In this document: piece by piece, positions 8,619-17,931 of the stretch
How the letters are laid out: the number at the start of each line of letters is the position of its first letter
Numbering within the stretch: position 1 is the stretch's first letter
Source of the DNA: Bacillus sp. UNC438CL73TsuS30
GTDB lineage: Bacteria > Bacillota > Bacilli > Bacillales > Cytobacillaceae
Assembly: GCF_000482325.1 (NCBI RefSeq)
Contig: NZ_AXVA01000028.1
Span: 1 to 56,381, forward strand
Direction: 5' to 3'
Length of the DNA stretch: 56,381 bases
Translations under genes and position numbers: made by a program
Notes under the pieces: generated by a model
The model's database searches: none
Seen by the model: only the letters and a program-made list of their open reading frames with translations
What the model was told of the DNA's origin: nothing

Positions 8619-10837
8619 GCGATTGTCTTTTTAATTAAATTTTCCCACAATTCACAGGCTTCCTTCCAACTTCCCTCAGGCAGCTGATTATGATAGAGAT
8701 ACTGTTCATATCTTGAGGTCAAACGGGTCATTTCACTGGTTGAAAAAAATGAGTCAACATAGCGGGCATAATTCCTTAAGGTTTGATTTTCCTTACGGGT
8801 AATCCCGTATCTCTCAAGCTGGTTTAATAAAATTAAGTAGGCATAACCAATATTTTCATCCCTTTTCCTAAAACGAAATTTTAGGAGCAAAAGATATGGA
8901 TACCATTTTCCGCGAATTCGATAAAGAATCCCTGAAACTCCTAAGGCAACCAACAGGATAAGCATTAGCGGCTTCCAGTAGCTTTTGATTAATACATTTA
9001 CGTTCTTTAGCAGGCCTTTTTGGTCTGTGAACTTTTCAGAACTCTTCCCATGTTCCTCTTCACCCAGCGGTTTCTTTACCGGTTTCATTGCAGGTACTTC
9101 CGTTGTTGAGGTAGTGCTTGAGATAGTTGAGCCATTTAAATAGCTGATTGAAACATCATTTGAAAAACCCTTCGTCGGTTCAAACGGCACCCAGCCTTGG
9201 TTTGGTAAATAAACCTCTACCCATGAATGGGCATTATTATTGGTAATTTCGTAAATCTGTTTAGAAGGATCCTGCTTGCTATATTGCAAAAATTCTCCGC
9301 CTGTGTACCCTTTTACCCAGCGTGTTGGAATTCCTAGCGTCCGCATCATCACTGCCATAGAGGTAGAAAAATTATCGCAATAGCCTTTTTTCGTCTCAAA
9401 CAAAAATTGGTCGACATAATCATCATCCGGCCCTGGAAGAGCGACATCCTTTTGTTCATAGGTGTATTCCATACGACTAAAATATTTCTCCACCGCTTTT
9501 GCCTTGTCAAACCAATTGGTTTCCTTCGAGGTAATCTTCTTGGCTAATTGTGTAACCCTTTGAGGAAGCTCCTCAGGCAGCTGCGTATATTTTTTGTACA
9601 AAATAGGATCCATCACTTTAGGGTCAAACTTCTTTGTTTTCCTTAAGTCATTTGCCCGATATTTTGGAATGTCATACACAATTGTATAAAGATTCGGTAC
9701 AATCGGTTGATCAAAACTAGTAACCGCAATAATTCGTTCCATTGTTGTATCGATATTAAACGAAACTCCGTCCCCAAGATTAGGATAGAAATTTAAGATT
9801 TTCCTAATTCCTGCAGGATAGATCACATGAGGGTATTGGTAATCCTGTACAGGGAATACTCTCGCCTGTTCTTTTTCCGTTTTTACAGTCTTACCCAATG
9901 GATATACGGGTACAAAATCCCCTTCGCTAAACGGAATGATTTCAGATCCTGGTGATAACACCCAGCCTTTTCCGGTATAAGTATCCTTGGTCTCTACTTT
10001 CCAATAATTCTTCCCATTTGCTTCTATGCGAAAAACAGTTTTATTATCGCCCAAAAAGGGGCCCCCCAGTTGGGCATCATTCGTTCCATAGCCAATCCTT
10101 TGGATTCCCCCACTTTTATCATCACTGTGGTATTTCTTGTCACCTTTTAAATACGGAACAGGGTCAGGCCAGATTGGAGCAGCCTTTGGTGCGGCAATCC
10201 CAACAACGACACTAAAGGCAATCATCCCGGCAAGGGGTATCATCCATTTTCTTGGCGTAGCATATTTTTTATTGATTTTTTCTTTTGCTATCACTCGGTA
10301 AAAAGTGAGCATTCCCATTATAGTAAACCCGACAACAACCGTTCGGACGATCGCTGTATTTGCACTGTAGGGTGTAAAGGTATCCAAAACAGTAATGTAG
10401 ATTAACGTCATGAAGAAAAAGATAAAAATTCTTTGACGTTTTAACAGCCAATAATGGAGTAAATACGCCATAAACCACAATAGAATAAAAAACAAGAAGG
10501 AACGGAATTCGTCTGATAAGTTATTCCAATCTCTTGCAAAAAGCAAGGCAGTGTTATTTTTCAAATCAGCCAAAAACGCCGCCAGCCAGTCAAGGTCGAA
10601 AAACCCTTCCTGGTAATAAAGTTGATTGATTGAAAATAGCACATAGAGCGCTTTAATCAAAAACGACAAGGTCCATTTTATTCGATAAAATGACATCACA
10701 ATGGATAATAGTAAGAACACTATAAAGATCCAAATATGGCTCGTATCGGTTAATTGTTCAATTGGCCGAAGCCACTCCCACAAAAGAAAAAAACCCAATG
10801 CAAATAATAAAAGTGTTGAAATTCCCTGATTTTTCAA
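8615..10837 (-). CDS. yebA: Transglutaminase-like membrane protein YebA (with DUF4129-like tail)
   Basis: A 740-aa protein. Five or six membrane helices fill the first about 210 residues, an extracytoplasmic region follows with a transglutaminase core (about 440-560: Cys in KKGYCDNFS, His in NNNAHSWVEVY, then GWVPFEPTKGF), then one further helix (about 610-630) and a cytoplasmic tail. The third catalytic position reads Glu (PFEPT) where many transglutaminases have Asp. The family is linked to protein cross-linking or peptidase-like reactions, but the substrate is unknown. The start overlaps yeaD by 4 bp, placing it in the MoxR / DUF58 / transglutaminase operon seen widely in Firmicutes. Same neighbours as in B. 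subtilis (guaA next). Confidence 0.9.
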   Translation of the reverse strand: MKNQGISTLLLFALGFFLLWEWLRPIEQLTDTSHIWIFIVFLLLSIVMSFYRIKWTLSFLIKALYVLFSINQLYYQEGFFDLDWLAAFLADLKNNTALLFARDWNNLSDEFRSFLFFILLWFMAYLLHYWLLKRQRIFIFFFMTLIYITVLDTFTPYSANTAIVRTVVVGFTIMGMLTFYRVIAKEKINKKYATPRKWMIPLAGMIAFSVVVGIAAPKAAPIWPDPVPYLKGDKKYHSDDKSGGIQRIGYGTNDAQLGGPFLGDNKTVFRIEANGKNYWKVETKDTYTGKGWVLSPGSEIIPFSEGDFVPVYPLGKTVKTEKEQARVFPVQDYQYPHVIYPAGIRKILNFYPNLGDGVSFNIDTTMERIIAVTSFDQPIVPNLYTIVYDIPKYRANDLRKTKKFDPKVMDPILYKKYTQLPEELPQRVTQLAKKITSKETNWFDKAKAVEKYFSRMEYTYEQKDVALPGPDDDYVDQFLFETKKGYCDNFSTSMAVMMRTLGIPTRWVKGYTGGEFLQYSKQDPSKQIYEITNNNAHSWVEVYLPNQGWVPFEPTKGFSNDVSISYLNGSTISSTTSTTEVPAMKPVKKPLGEEEHGKSSEKFTDQKGLLKNVNVLIKSYWKPLMLILLVALGVSGILYRIRGKWYPYLLLLKFRFRKRDENIGYAYLILLNQLERYGITRKENQTLRNYARYVDSFFSTSEMTRLTSRYEQYLYHNQLPEGSWKEACELWENLIKKTIA

Positions 10838-12045
10838 CGGAAACTCACCTCCGAGAAAGCTTGGCTGAAGTTCCCTTCATGGATCATAATAATCCGAACC
10901 CCGCGAGCATTTGCAATCGCGATGAGTGACCGTTCATTTTCAGTTGGCGATTCTTTTTCAGCTTTGATGAGAAAAATGGTGGTTGAACCCTTTCTTCGAC
11001 CGAGAAAACTTGCCTTTTCAATAAGCGGTTTGTTCAATTTTGCGGTTACCACCATAAACGATAGCGTTTGCTGAATAAATAACCCATCCATTTCTAACAC
11101 TTTTTCCAAAGGTGAAACGCTTTTGGCTTCAATTTTTGCGAGGTGATAAAAAAGCTGTTGGAGATGCAGTTCTCCCCCTCGAATGGGAAAAGAGGCTCTT
11201 TCCTGACTAATTGTTAACAGACCTGTTTGTGCTCCTTTTTTTAAAACCGCCCTTAAAAGTGAAGCAGTAAAGGAAACAATCGCCTCAAAGCGTGGGTCCG
11301 GCACACAATCCATAACAACAAACACATCATGCGATAGCCGCTGCTCAAATTCCTTTGTCATGATTTCATTCCGTTTGGCGGATGCCTTCCAGTTAATCCA
11401 GGAAAACCGGTCCCCCGGCTGGTAGTCCCTTACTCCAATTGCCATCGATGTATCGCGCTGTACCCGCTCCCTTGAAGCAGTCATCCCTTGATCATAGTGG
11501 TTTTCAAACGGACGGTACAGAAGCTCTGAATAGGGAGGGTAAACGATGATTTTATTTTCAACTGTAAAGACCTTTTCCTTCTCGATTAAACCAAGCGGAT
11601 CGCCGATTCTTACTTTAATCGATTGAAAAAGATGCTCACCTCTCGGCAGTTCATCAATGATGTATTCATAGGAAAGCTCTTTCTTCATTCCGGCAATGAG
11701 AAGTGCGTTTTGGTTTATTTTCAAAGGTGAAAAATTTTCTCTTAGTTGGTCATCAGCCATCAGGTAGAACAACGGAAAAGACGATCCCCTTCGGAGGGTG
11801 ATTTTAACCTTTAATGGTTCACCGGCAATGTAATCAGATTTTGGAATTTCTCTAATTACTGTCATGTCCTTTAAGGAATAAAAGGATAAGGCCAAGCAAT
11901 AGAAGCCAAACGGCAAAAAGCTGTAAAATAAAAACCAGCTGACAAAACCTCCTTGAAACATTGCGTAAGAAAAGGTTAAGAGAATCAAGAAAAATAAAAC
12001 CGTAAACTTCCAAACCTTTTTTAAAAAAGTGGCTATTTTCTTCAT
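10834..12045 (-). CDS. yeaD: DUF58 domain protein YeaD
   Basis: A 403-aa protein with two N-terminal membrane helices (about 12-55), a beta-rich middle, and the DUF58 signature around DYQPGDRFSWINWKASAKR, followed by a von Willebrand A-like region (DVFVVMDC). DUF58 proteins work with MoxR ATPases, probably in assembly or maturation of envelope proteins; the exact role is unknown. It begins 1 nt after the MoxR stop and overlaps the transglutaminase gene, indicating translational coupling. The ribosome binding site (AAAGG) is weak. Confidence 0.9.
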   Translation of the reverse strand: MKKIATFLKKVWKFTVLFFLILLTFSYAMFQGGFVSWFLFYSFLPFGFYCLALSFYSLKDMTVIREIPKSDYIAGEPLKVKITLRRGSSFPLFYLMADDQLRENFSPLKINQNALLIAGMKKELSYEYIIDELPRGEHLFQSIKVRIGDPLGLIEKEKVFTVENKIIVYPPYSELLYRPFENHYDQGMTASRERVQRDTSMAIGVRDYQPGDRFSWINWKASAKRNEIMTKEFEQRLSHDVFVVMDCVPDPRFEAIVSFTASLLRAVLKKGAQTGLLTISQERASFPIRGGELHLQQLFYHLAKIEAKSVSPLEKVLEMDGLFIQQTLSFMVVTAKLNKPLIEKASFLGRRKGSTTIFLIKAEKESPTENERSLIAIANARGVRIIMIHEGNFSQAFSEVSFR

Positions 12046-13002
12046 TTATTTCACAAGCCTTTGAACCGGAACTGGAACTCTGCCAACGATCCCGCTAATA
12101 ACTTCTTCTGCGGAAATCCCTTCGAATTTGGCTTCAGATTTTAAAATAATTCGATGGGATAAGACGTATGGGGCTAAATATTGAATATCATCCGGAAGAA
12201 CAAAGTCACGCCCGTACATAAAGGCATACGCCTGAGCAACTTTCATTAAGGCAATTGATCCCCTTGGACTTGCACCCAGATAAACACTGCCATGGCCCCT
12301 TGTTCGACTGACCACTTCGACAATATACCGCTTCATCGTATCATCGACAAACACCTCTTTAATTTCCTGTTGCAATAAAAGCAGACCTGCGAGGTCAATT
12401 ACCGATTCTAGTTCATCAATCGGCGGAACTTTTTGGGCCCGGTTTAATACTTCTATTTCCTCCCCCAAGTCAGGATAGCCCATTTTCATTTTTAGCAAAA
12501 AGCGGTCAAGCTGTGCCTCCGGAAGCGGGTAGGTTCCTTCATATTCAATTGGATTCTGTGTTGCCATTACAAAAAACGGCTTTTCGAGCTTATGGGTCAC
12601 ACCATCAATCGTTATACTTGCTTCCTCCATCCCTTCTAAAAGGGCAGATTGGGTTTTCGGTGATGTCCGGTTAATTTCATCTGCAAGGATAATATTTCCC
12701 ATTAACGGACCGGGACGGAATTGAAATTCCATTTCTTTTGGATTGTAAATCGAGATTCCCGTAACATCTGACGGTAATAAATCAGGGGTGAATTGTATTC
12801 TGCGGAACTTGGCGTCTACAGATTTGGCAAGCGCCCGCACCATCATCGTCTTCCCGACACCTGGTACATCTTCTAAAAGGACATGACCTCCAGCTAATAG
12901 GGAAACAAGGCTAAGTTCTGCGACGTTTCGCTTTCCGATCATCACTTTTTCAATATTCTCAAGTATTCTTTCAATCGTTGGATTCATATTTTCAAGGGAC
13001 AT
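12046..13002 (-). CDS. yeaC: MoxR-family AAA+ ATPase YeaC
   Basis: A 318-aa ATPase: Walker A in EDVPGVGKT (about 38-46), Walker B in ILADEINRTSP, sensor 1 in MATQNP, and the MoxR lid with SPRGSIALMKVAQA. MoxR proteins act as chaperones for the partner DUF58/VWA protein encoded next. The start is ATG at 13002 behind GAGGAGG with 6-7 nt spacing; a longer in-frame form (to 13035) lacks a ribosome binding site. First gene of the yeaC-yeaD-yebA operon. Confidence 0.93.
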   Translation of the reverse strand: MSLENMNPTIERILENIEKVMIGKRNVAELSLVSLLAGGHVLLEDVPGVGKTMMVRALAKSVDAKFRRIQFTPDLLPSDVTGISIYNPKEMEFQFRPGPLMGNIILADEINRTSPKTQSALLEGMEEASITIDGVTHKLEKPFFVMATQNPIEYEGTYPLPEAQLDRFLLKMKMGYPDLGEEIEVLNRAQKVPPIDELESVIDLAGLLLLQQEIKEVFVDDTMKRYIVEVVSRTRGHGSVYLGASPRGSIALMKVAQAYAFMYGRDFVLPDDIQYLAPYVLSHRIILKSEAKFEGISAEEVISGIVGRVPVPVQRLVK

Positions 13003-13058
13003 TTTAAATCCTCCTCTATTTTCTACATACACCACATGATTGCATCATCCATATTTAT

Positions 13059-13086
13059 TCTATAAATGCTGAATAAATCCTGTAAA
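13059..13086 (-). promoter_or_regulatory. Candidate promoter of the yeaC-yeaD-yebA operon
   Basis: Minus strand TTTACA, 16-bp spacer, TATAGA, about 57 bp before the yeaC start. Reasonable but not strong. Confidence 0.45.
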
Positions 13087-13097
13087 AACTTACAAAT

Positions 13098-13130
13098 AAT
13101 GCAAAAAGCTGCTTACAAGGAAGCAGCTTT
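13098..13130 (-). terminator. Terminator after the CocE-type hydrolase
   Basis: AAAGCTGCTT / AAGCAGCTTT stem with a 6-nt loop, 9 nt after the stop of the minus-strand hydrolase gene; its T tract is short (TTTTTGC). Confidence 0.8.
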
Positions 13131-13139
13131 GCTTGATTA

Positions 13140-14882
13140 TTATTTATCTACCGGAACAACTGGTAGTATTAGCTTGGAAGGATATTGTTCATTATGAAAA
13201 ATGGTTTGCTTGGCAGTTCTTGTCTGTTTGCTCTCAACTAATGACTTTCCTGTATTTGGATTTGGTAAATAATGCGGAGAGCTGCTGGAAGAAATTTCAA
13301 GTGTGATTCGATGCCCTTGGAGAAATACATTGCTTGTAGCCCAAAGATCGATTTCATACTCCACCACTCCCCCCGTCAATTCTTTCTCAGGCTGAAAGCC
13401 ATTCCGGTATTTTGCGTTAACAATTCCCTCCGTTAAAATTAAAGCCTTTCCATCGGGAGCCGTATCGACGAGTTTAGCAGTAAAATCCGTATCCTTTGCA
13501 TCAGTAGAAGCCCACAGTTTCACCTTTACCTGGCCTGTCACTTCTATTGCTTCAGTTAATGGCTCAGTTGAATAAACAAGCACATCTTCTCGTTCTTCTA
13601 TTTCACGTTGATCAAACGGCCCCATTGTCAGCGGACCGGCAAATAGGGTACTTCCACCTTTTGTTGGTACAGGGTTTTTGGGGTCGTATAAATAGGAATC
13701 AAAGGCTTCATCCACAGGGCACATCAGCGAAAGCTCTCCATCACCATTTTTCGTATTAGCTTTTCCGCTACTATGCAAATAGAAATTGGTATATTGGGTT
13801 CGTGCAAGCGGCCATTCCCATTCGTCCCGCCATTCATTGATGCCCATGACAAAAATTTTAACCGGCGGTTCAGCTTCCAAACCAATATCGATTCCCTTTA
13901 ACCAATGATTAAACCAGCGAATATGGAGGTCTGTGATATTCCCACCTAAATCTATCCAATCACCTGAAGCGTGCACACCGAAGGAGCATTCGCCTTGAAT
14001 AGAAGCAAAATATCCATGCCCCCATGGTCCGACAATCAGTTTTTGGTGTTTTCCCGTTTTGGTCATCTCTGAGTAATTGGTTAAGGTCGGGCCAATAAAG
14101 CAATCATACCAGCCACCTAAATGATAGGCTGGAATCTGCAAGTCTTCATACTTATCGATAATACTAGATTCCTTCCAATAATCATCATCTTCAATCGGGT
14201 GTTCCAACTCTTCGAAAAAAAATTCAGCAACCTTAAGTTCCTTTAAGGGTAACCATTGATTCACCGGGGCAAACTGGTATAGTTCGTCCAATTTATTAAG
14301 CTGATCCGCAAGACTTCTTAATGCATCTGCTCTTTTTTTTGGCTCTCCATACTTTCGCATAAGTAAATCAGGTGCAATGGATTCAAGCGTCCAAGTTTCC
14401 GTAAATCCCGGCTGGTAAACGCCGTTTCGGTAGGAAGCACCATTTCTTTGGTCATTCAACGTCATAGCAGGAAAAATAGCAGCTAAGTGTGGCGGCCTCT
14501 TTGTTGCTGCCATCAGCTGGGTATATCCATAATAGGACATGCCAAACATGCCAACCTTTCCAGTAGAAAATGGCAGAGATGCTGCCCATTCCACCGTATC
14601 ATACCCATCATTCGCTTCCTGTCTAAAAGATTGGAATTCCCCTTCCGATTGAAACCGCCCTCTCACATCTTGAATAATTACTACAAAGCCATTCTCTACA
14701 AGGCGGTTTGTATCTAAGTAACGATGTGAATAATGGGGTAAATCCTTACTATATGGAAGCCTTGTTAACAGAACCGGAAAGGCCCCTTCCTCATTTGGAC
14801 GATAAATATCTGCATAGAGGATTACGCCATCTCTCATTTCACATGGGACATTTTTTTCAACTAGAATCTGAATTGGTTTCAT
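13140..14882 (-). CDS. CocE/NonD-family hydrolase (X-Pro dipeptidyl-peptidase fold)
   Basis: A 580-aa alpha/beta hydrolase. The N-terminal half carries the Ser nucleophile in GMSYYGY (about residue 120), a HLGGWYDCFIGPT segment with the likely Asp, and the His in GPWGHGYF; the C-terminal half is the jelly-roll X-Pro DAP C domain. No signal peptide is seen. Family members hydrolyse esters or amides such as cocaine esterase or cephalosporin-acid acylase substrates; specificity cannot be read from sequence. The start is ATG at 14882 behind GAGGTC with 7-nt spacing, rather than further upstream. Terminators bound it on both sides, so it is monocistronic, next to the symporter and oxygenase genes. 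Confidence 0.85.
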   Translation of the reverse strand: MKPIQILVEKNVPCEMRDGVILYADIYRPNEEGAFPVLLTRLPYSKDLPHYSHRYLDTNRLVENGFVVIIQDVRGRFQSEGEFQSFRQEANDGYDTVEWAASLPFSTGKVGMFGMSYYGYTQLMAATKRPPHLAAIFPAMTLNDQRNGASYRNGVYQPGFTETWTLESIAPDLLMRKYGEPKKRADALRSLADQLNKLDELYQFAPVNQWLPLKELKVAEFFFEELEHPIEDDDYWKESSIIDKYEDLQIPAYHLGGWYDCFIGPTLTNYSEMTKTGKHQKLIVGPWGHGYFASIQGECSFGVHASGDWIDLGGNITDLHIRWFNHWLKGIDIGLEAEPPVKIFVMGINEWRDEWEWPLARTQYTNFYLHSSGKANTKNGDGELSLMCPVDEAFDSYLYDPKNPVPTKGGSTLFAGPLTMGPFDQREIEEREDVLVYSTEPLTEAIEVTGQVKVKLWASTDAKDTDFTAKLVDTAPDGKALILTEGIVNAKYRNGFQPEKELTGGVVEYEIDLWATSNVFLQGHRITLEISSSSSPHYLPNPNTGKSLVESKQTRTAKQTIFHNEQYPSKLILPVVPVDK

Positions 14883-14920
14883 TTTTAAAGACCTCATTTT
14901 CTTTCCTAAATTCACCCTCA

Positions 14921-14960
14921 AAAAATACGATCCCATGAGTCACCAGACTACATGGGATCG
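14921..14960 (-). terminator. Terminator after the DUF3311/symporter operon
   Basis: CGATCCCATG / CATGGGATCG stem followed on the minus strand by TATTTTTTG. Confidence 0.85.
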
Positions 14961-14971
14961 CCACACTTTCC

Positions 14972-16450
14972 CTATAGGTTACTCACTTTGCTGAAAGGCT
15001 CTTCCTGGATATAAGCAACCTTTTTGGTAAAAAGGCTGACTGCTAGCATAACAACCGTATTGACTATAATCGCAACGACCCCAATGTCTAAATCCTGAAT
15101 GAAGTGTGGCGCACTTGGGAACATCGTAGCCATTGTTGTGCCTTGAATCGTTTGGTAAGCGACAATTGCCACCCCAACAATCATTCCTATGGCAGCGCCA
15201 ACCTTACTGACCGGATTTTTCTTCATAAAGCTGAAAGCAAGTGGCGGGAATAACTGTAGAACAAAGCTATAGGCCATCGTCAACAATGCAATCATCGTGT
15301 TGCCGCCATAGAATGTAAAAACCAAAGAAATTAAAGCAAGGACTGGAACAAAAATACGTGTTAATTTTGCAAGCTTTTGCTCAGATGTATTCGGTTTAAA
15401 ATGTTTATAAATATTTTTTGAAAGAAGCGTTGATGCCGTTAGGATAAGTAAGGAACACGGGATGAGAGCTGCAAGTAATCCGGCTGCTCCAATTACACCC
15501 ACAAACCAAGGCGGAAGCGCAGCTTTTGCAATTTTAAACAAGGACAAATCTGAAGCTGTCCCTTCCAGACCTGGAATTTGCAGAACCGCTGTAAAACCAA
15601 TAAAAAGAATAAAGACAAGAACGATTTGATACAAAGGCAAAAAAGCTGTATTTTTCCTTAATGCTGCTTCACTCTTCGAAGATAAGCTAGCACCAAAGCA
15701 GTGGGGCCACATATATTGACCTAATGCAATTGTCAGACAGATTGAAACATACCAAGAAATACTCAATCCTTTATCAGGCATTAACAGGAATCCAGGTTTA
15801 GCTTTATCCAAAGTTTCGAACATTGGCTGGATTCCTCCATAGTAATGAAATGGCAGATAAAACCCCAAAAATAAGACAACAGTAAGCATTAGAATATCTT
15901 TTAACACCGCTGTCCACGCTGATCCGTGAATACCAGAGATATAAACAAAAATTGTTACTGCAATAAGACCCACCCAAACGGCAATTTTTGGAGGAATTGC
16001 CCCGTAAGAAGCCTCAGAAACGATAATCTGAAAGCCTTTTAATTGTAAAACGATGTAAGGAATCATCGAAATCACGCCGATCATCGCAACGAGTAACCCT
16101 AAATTCTTACTTTGGTATTTTTTAGCGAAAAAGTCAGATTGAGTAATGAGATTGTGCTTTTTAGCGTAGCGCCAAATTGGAGGCAGGATCCAAAAAGGAA
16201 TGACATAGGTTATGGCACAAAAAACATAGATAGTGGGACCTCCCATGCGGTAGGCTCCGCCGCTTGCACCTAAGAAAGTGAATGTAGAAAACATTTCTCC
16301 GGCCATTAGAACAAACATAATCATTGAACCGAAATTCCTCTCGGCCACGGCCCACTGTTCGAGCTTCATGTCGCGCCCTTTTCGTGCTTTAATTCCGAGG
16401 TAAATCGCTAATAACAACGTGAAACCAATAATGAGAATGGAGCTGTTCAT
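14972..16450 (-). CDS. Sodium:solute symporter (SSS family), copy 1
   Basis: A 492-aa polytopic protein with about 13 helices and the SSS hallmark near the N terminus (LEQWAVAERNFG...GEMFSTFTFLGASGGAYRMG). It overlaps the preceding DUF3311 gene by 4 bp (ATGA). DUF3311 plus SSS pairs transport small organic acids in several characterised bacteria (MctP-like pyruvate/lactate uptake). Near the oxygenase/dehydrogenase operon it could instead import that pathway's substrate; the sequence does not decide this. A paralogous pair lies at 25352-27048. RBS AAAGGAGC. Confidence 0.88.
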   Translation of the reverse strand: MNSSILIIGFTLLLAIYLGIKARKGRDMKLEQWAVAERNFGSMIMFVLMAGEMFSTFTFLGASGGAYRMGGPTIYVFCAITYVIPFWILPPIWRYAKKHNLITQSDFFAKKYQSKNLGLLVAMIGVISMIPYIVLQLKGFQIIVSEASYGAIPPKIAVWVGLIAVTIFVYISGIHGSAWTAVLKDILMLTVVLFLGFYLPFHYYGGIQPMFETLDKAKPGFLLMPDKGLSISWYVSICLTIALGQYMWPHCFGASLSSKSEAALRKNTAFLPLYQIVLVFILFIGFTAVLQIPGLEGTASDLSLFKIAKAALPPWFVGVIGAAGLLAALIPCSLLILTASTLLSKNIYKHFKPNTSEQKLAKLTRIFVPVLALISLVFTFYGGNTMIALLTMAYSFVLQLFPPLAFSFMKKNPVSKVGAAIGMIVGVAIVAYQTIQGTTMATMFPSAPHFIQDLDIGVVAIIVNTVVMLAVSLFTKKVAYIQEEPFSKVSNL

Positions 16451-16635
16451 TTGTTTTGCTCCTTTCGATCAATTATGGCATTACAAACAATCAGACAGGC
16501 AGATGTGAGAATCAGCCATAAAGTAGACCAAAATATAATAAACGGTAACCCAAAAACATACGGTTCAACCTTATTAACAACCGTTAAAGCTCCAATTGCA
16601 GGCAGGATGGTCAGCAATGCAATCCATTTCCTCAT
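16447..16635 (-). CDS. DUF3311 small membrane protein, copy 1
   Basis: A 62-aa protein with two membrane helices and the DUF3311 pattern (LPAIGAL...NKVEPYVFGLPFIIFW...), the small partner of SSS transporters. ATG at 16635 is 10 nt from AGAAGGG; a TTG at 16641 is the alternative start. It overlaps the symporter gene by 4 bp. A good catabolite-repression site lies about 65 bp upstream. Confidence 0.8.
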   Translation of the reverse strand: MRKWIALLTILPAIGALTVVNKVEPYVFGLPFIIFWSTLWLILTSACLIVCNAIIDRKEQNK

Positions 16636-16698
16636 TCGCAAAATTCCCTTCTATTGTGAAATTATAAAGAAGTTCCCTCCCCTAGAAAACTTCATGTC

Positions 16699-16714
16699 TT
16701 GTAGGCGTTTACAT
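16699..16714 (-). promoter_or_regulatory. cre site (CcpA) upstream of symporter copy 1
   Basis: TTGTAGGCGTTTACAT matches the cre consensus WTGNAARCGNWWWCAW at 15 of 16 positions. Confidence 0.7.
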
Positions 16715-16754
16715 TAATGGATAAAGAATTTTTTTTATTATCAGATAATTGGTT

Positions 16755-16797
16755 TTAAAAAAGCCCCCTTCTGCATTCGAATAAGAATAAGAAGGGG
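16755..16797 (-). terminator. Terminator of the oxygenase-dehydrogenase operon
   Basis: Minus strand CCCCTTCT / AGAAGGGG stem followed by GCTTTTTT, about 50 nt after the stop at 16849. Confidence 0.85.
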
Positions 16798-16848
16798 ATG
16801 AATGTTACTTTATTTTAACCTCTCCCATAAAACAAACCCATTTTTGAA

Positions 16849-17931
16849 TTAAGCTTTTAGCGACACAAGTGATTGAATTATCTCTACTGCTCGGTCCCCA
16901 ACTTGGGAAGTTGAAGCCGTACCCTTCATATCAGGTGTCAACATTTCCCCCTCAACAAGTAGTTCCTCCACAGCATCTAGAACTAATTTTCCATACTGTT
17001 CGTAGCCTAAAAAGTCGAGAAGCTGGCTGGCTGACCAAATCGTTGCTAAAGGATTGGCAAGGCCTTTTCCTGCAATATCCGGAGCAGACCCATGAATCGG
17101 TTCAAACATCGATGGATATGTTCTTTCCGGATTGATATTCGCTCCTGCTGCAAGCCCGATCCCCCCGGCCAAGGCTGCACCTAAATCGGTTAAGATATCG
17201 CCAAATAAATTGGAAGTAACAACGACCTCAAAGCGCTTCGGATCGTGAATCATTAACATCGCTGCCGCATCAACAAGATAGGACGCGGTTTTCACATCCG
17301 GATAATCTTTGCCTACTTCTTCAAAAACCTGGTCCCAGAAAACCATTGAATAGTTCAAAGCATTTCCCTTACTAATGCTTGTAAGCGATTTTCCTTCTTT
17401 TCTTGCGGTTTCAAACGCATAGCGGATGACGCGTTCTGTTCCTTTTCGGGAAAAGACACCGGTTTGCAGGACCACTTCGTTCTCTTGGCCTTTAAATAAC
17501 CAATCTCCAGCTCCTGCATATTCACCCTCACTATTTTCGCGGATAAACAGCATGTCCACATCTTCCCGCTTCACGTCCTTCAATGGACATGCCGCACCTT
17601 TAATTAACTTAATCGGACGGATATTAATATATTGATCAAAGCCTTTTCTAATCTTTAAAAGTAAATCCCATAATGAAATATGGTCAGGAACACCTGGATA
17701 CCCGACAGCCCCAAGAAAAATTGCATCGTAGTTTTGTAATTTCTCAATTCCGTCGGCATCCATCATCACACCGTGCTTCGTGTAATACTCACAGCCCCAC
17801 GGAAAATACGTATATTCAAATTGGAGAGAAGCGTCCAATTCAGCAATTTTATTTAAAACCTTAATTCCCTCCTGGAGAACTTCAGGGCCAATCCCATCTC
17901 CCGGGATCACGGCAATTTTATATACGCTCAT
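16849..17931 (-). CDS. Tartrate/D-malate dehydrogenase family (beta-decarboxylating)
   Basis: A 360-aa NAD-dependent decarboxylating dehydrogenase of the isopropylmalate/isocitrate family. It resembles B. subtilis YcsA and E. coli DmlA rather than LeuB: FLGAVGYPGVPDHISLWDLLLKIRKGFDQ and FIRENSEGEYAGAG are typical of the tartrate/D-malate group. The metal-binding Asp residues are in SNLFGDILTDLGAALAGG and the NAD loop is EPIHGSAPDIAGKG. It starts with a 1-bp overlap (TAATG) with the aldehyde dehydrogenase gene and is last in the operon. In context its likely reaction is D-malate to pyruvate and CO2, closing a carnitine-type route; tartrate is the alternative. Confidence 0.88.
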   Translation of the reverse strand: MSVYKIAVIPGDGIGPEVLQEGIKVLNKIAELDASLQFEYTYFPWGCEYYTKHGVMMDADGIEKLQNYDAIFLGAVGYPGVPDHISLWDLLLKIRKGFDQYINIRPIKLIKGAACPLKDVKREDVDMLFIRENSEGEYAGAGDWLFKGQENEVVLQTGVFSRKGTERVIRYAFETARKEGKSLTSISKGNALNYSMVFWDQVFEEVGKDYPDVKTASYLVDAAAMLMIHDPKRFEVVVTSNLFGDILTDLGAALAGGIGLAAGANINPERTYPSMFEPIHGSAPDIAGKGLANPLATIWSASQLLDFLGYEQYGKLVLDAVEELLVEGEMLTPDMKGTASTSQVGDRAVEIIQSLVSLKA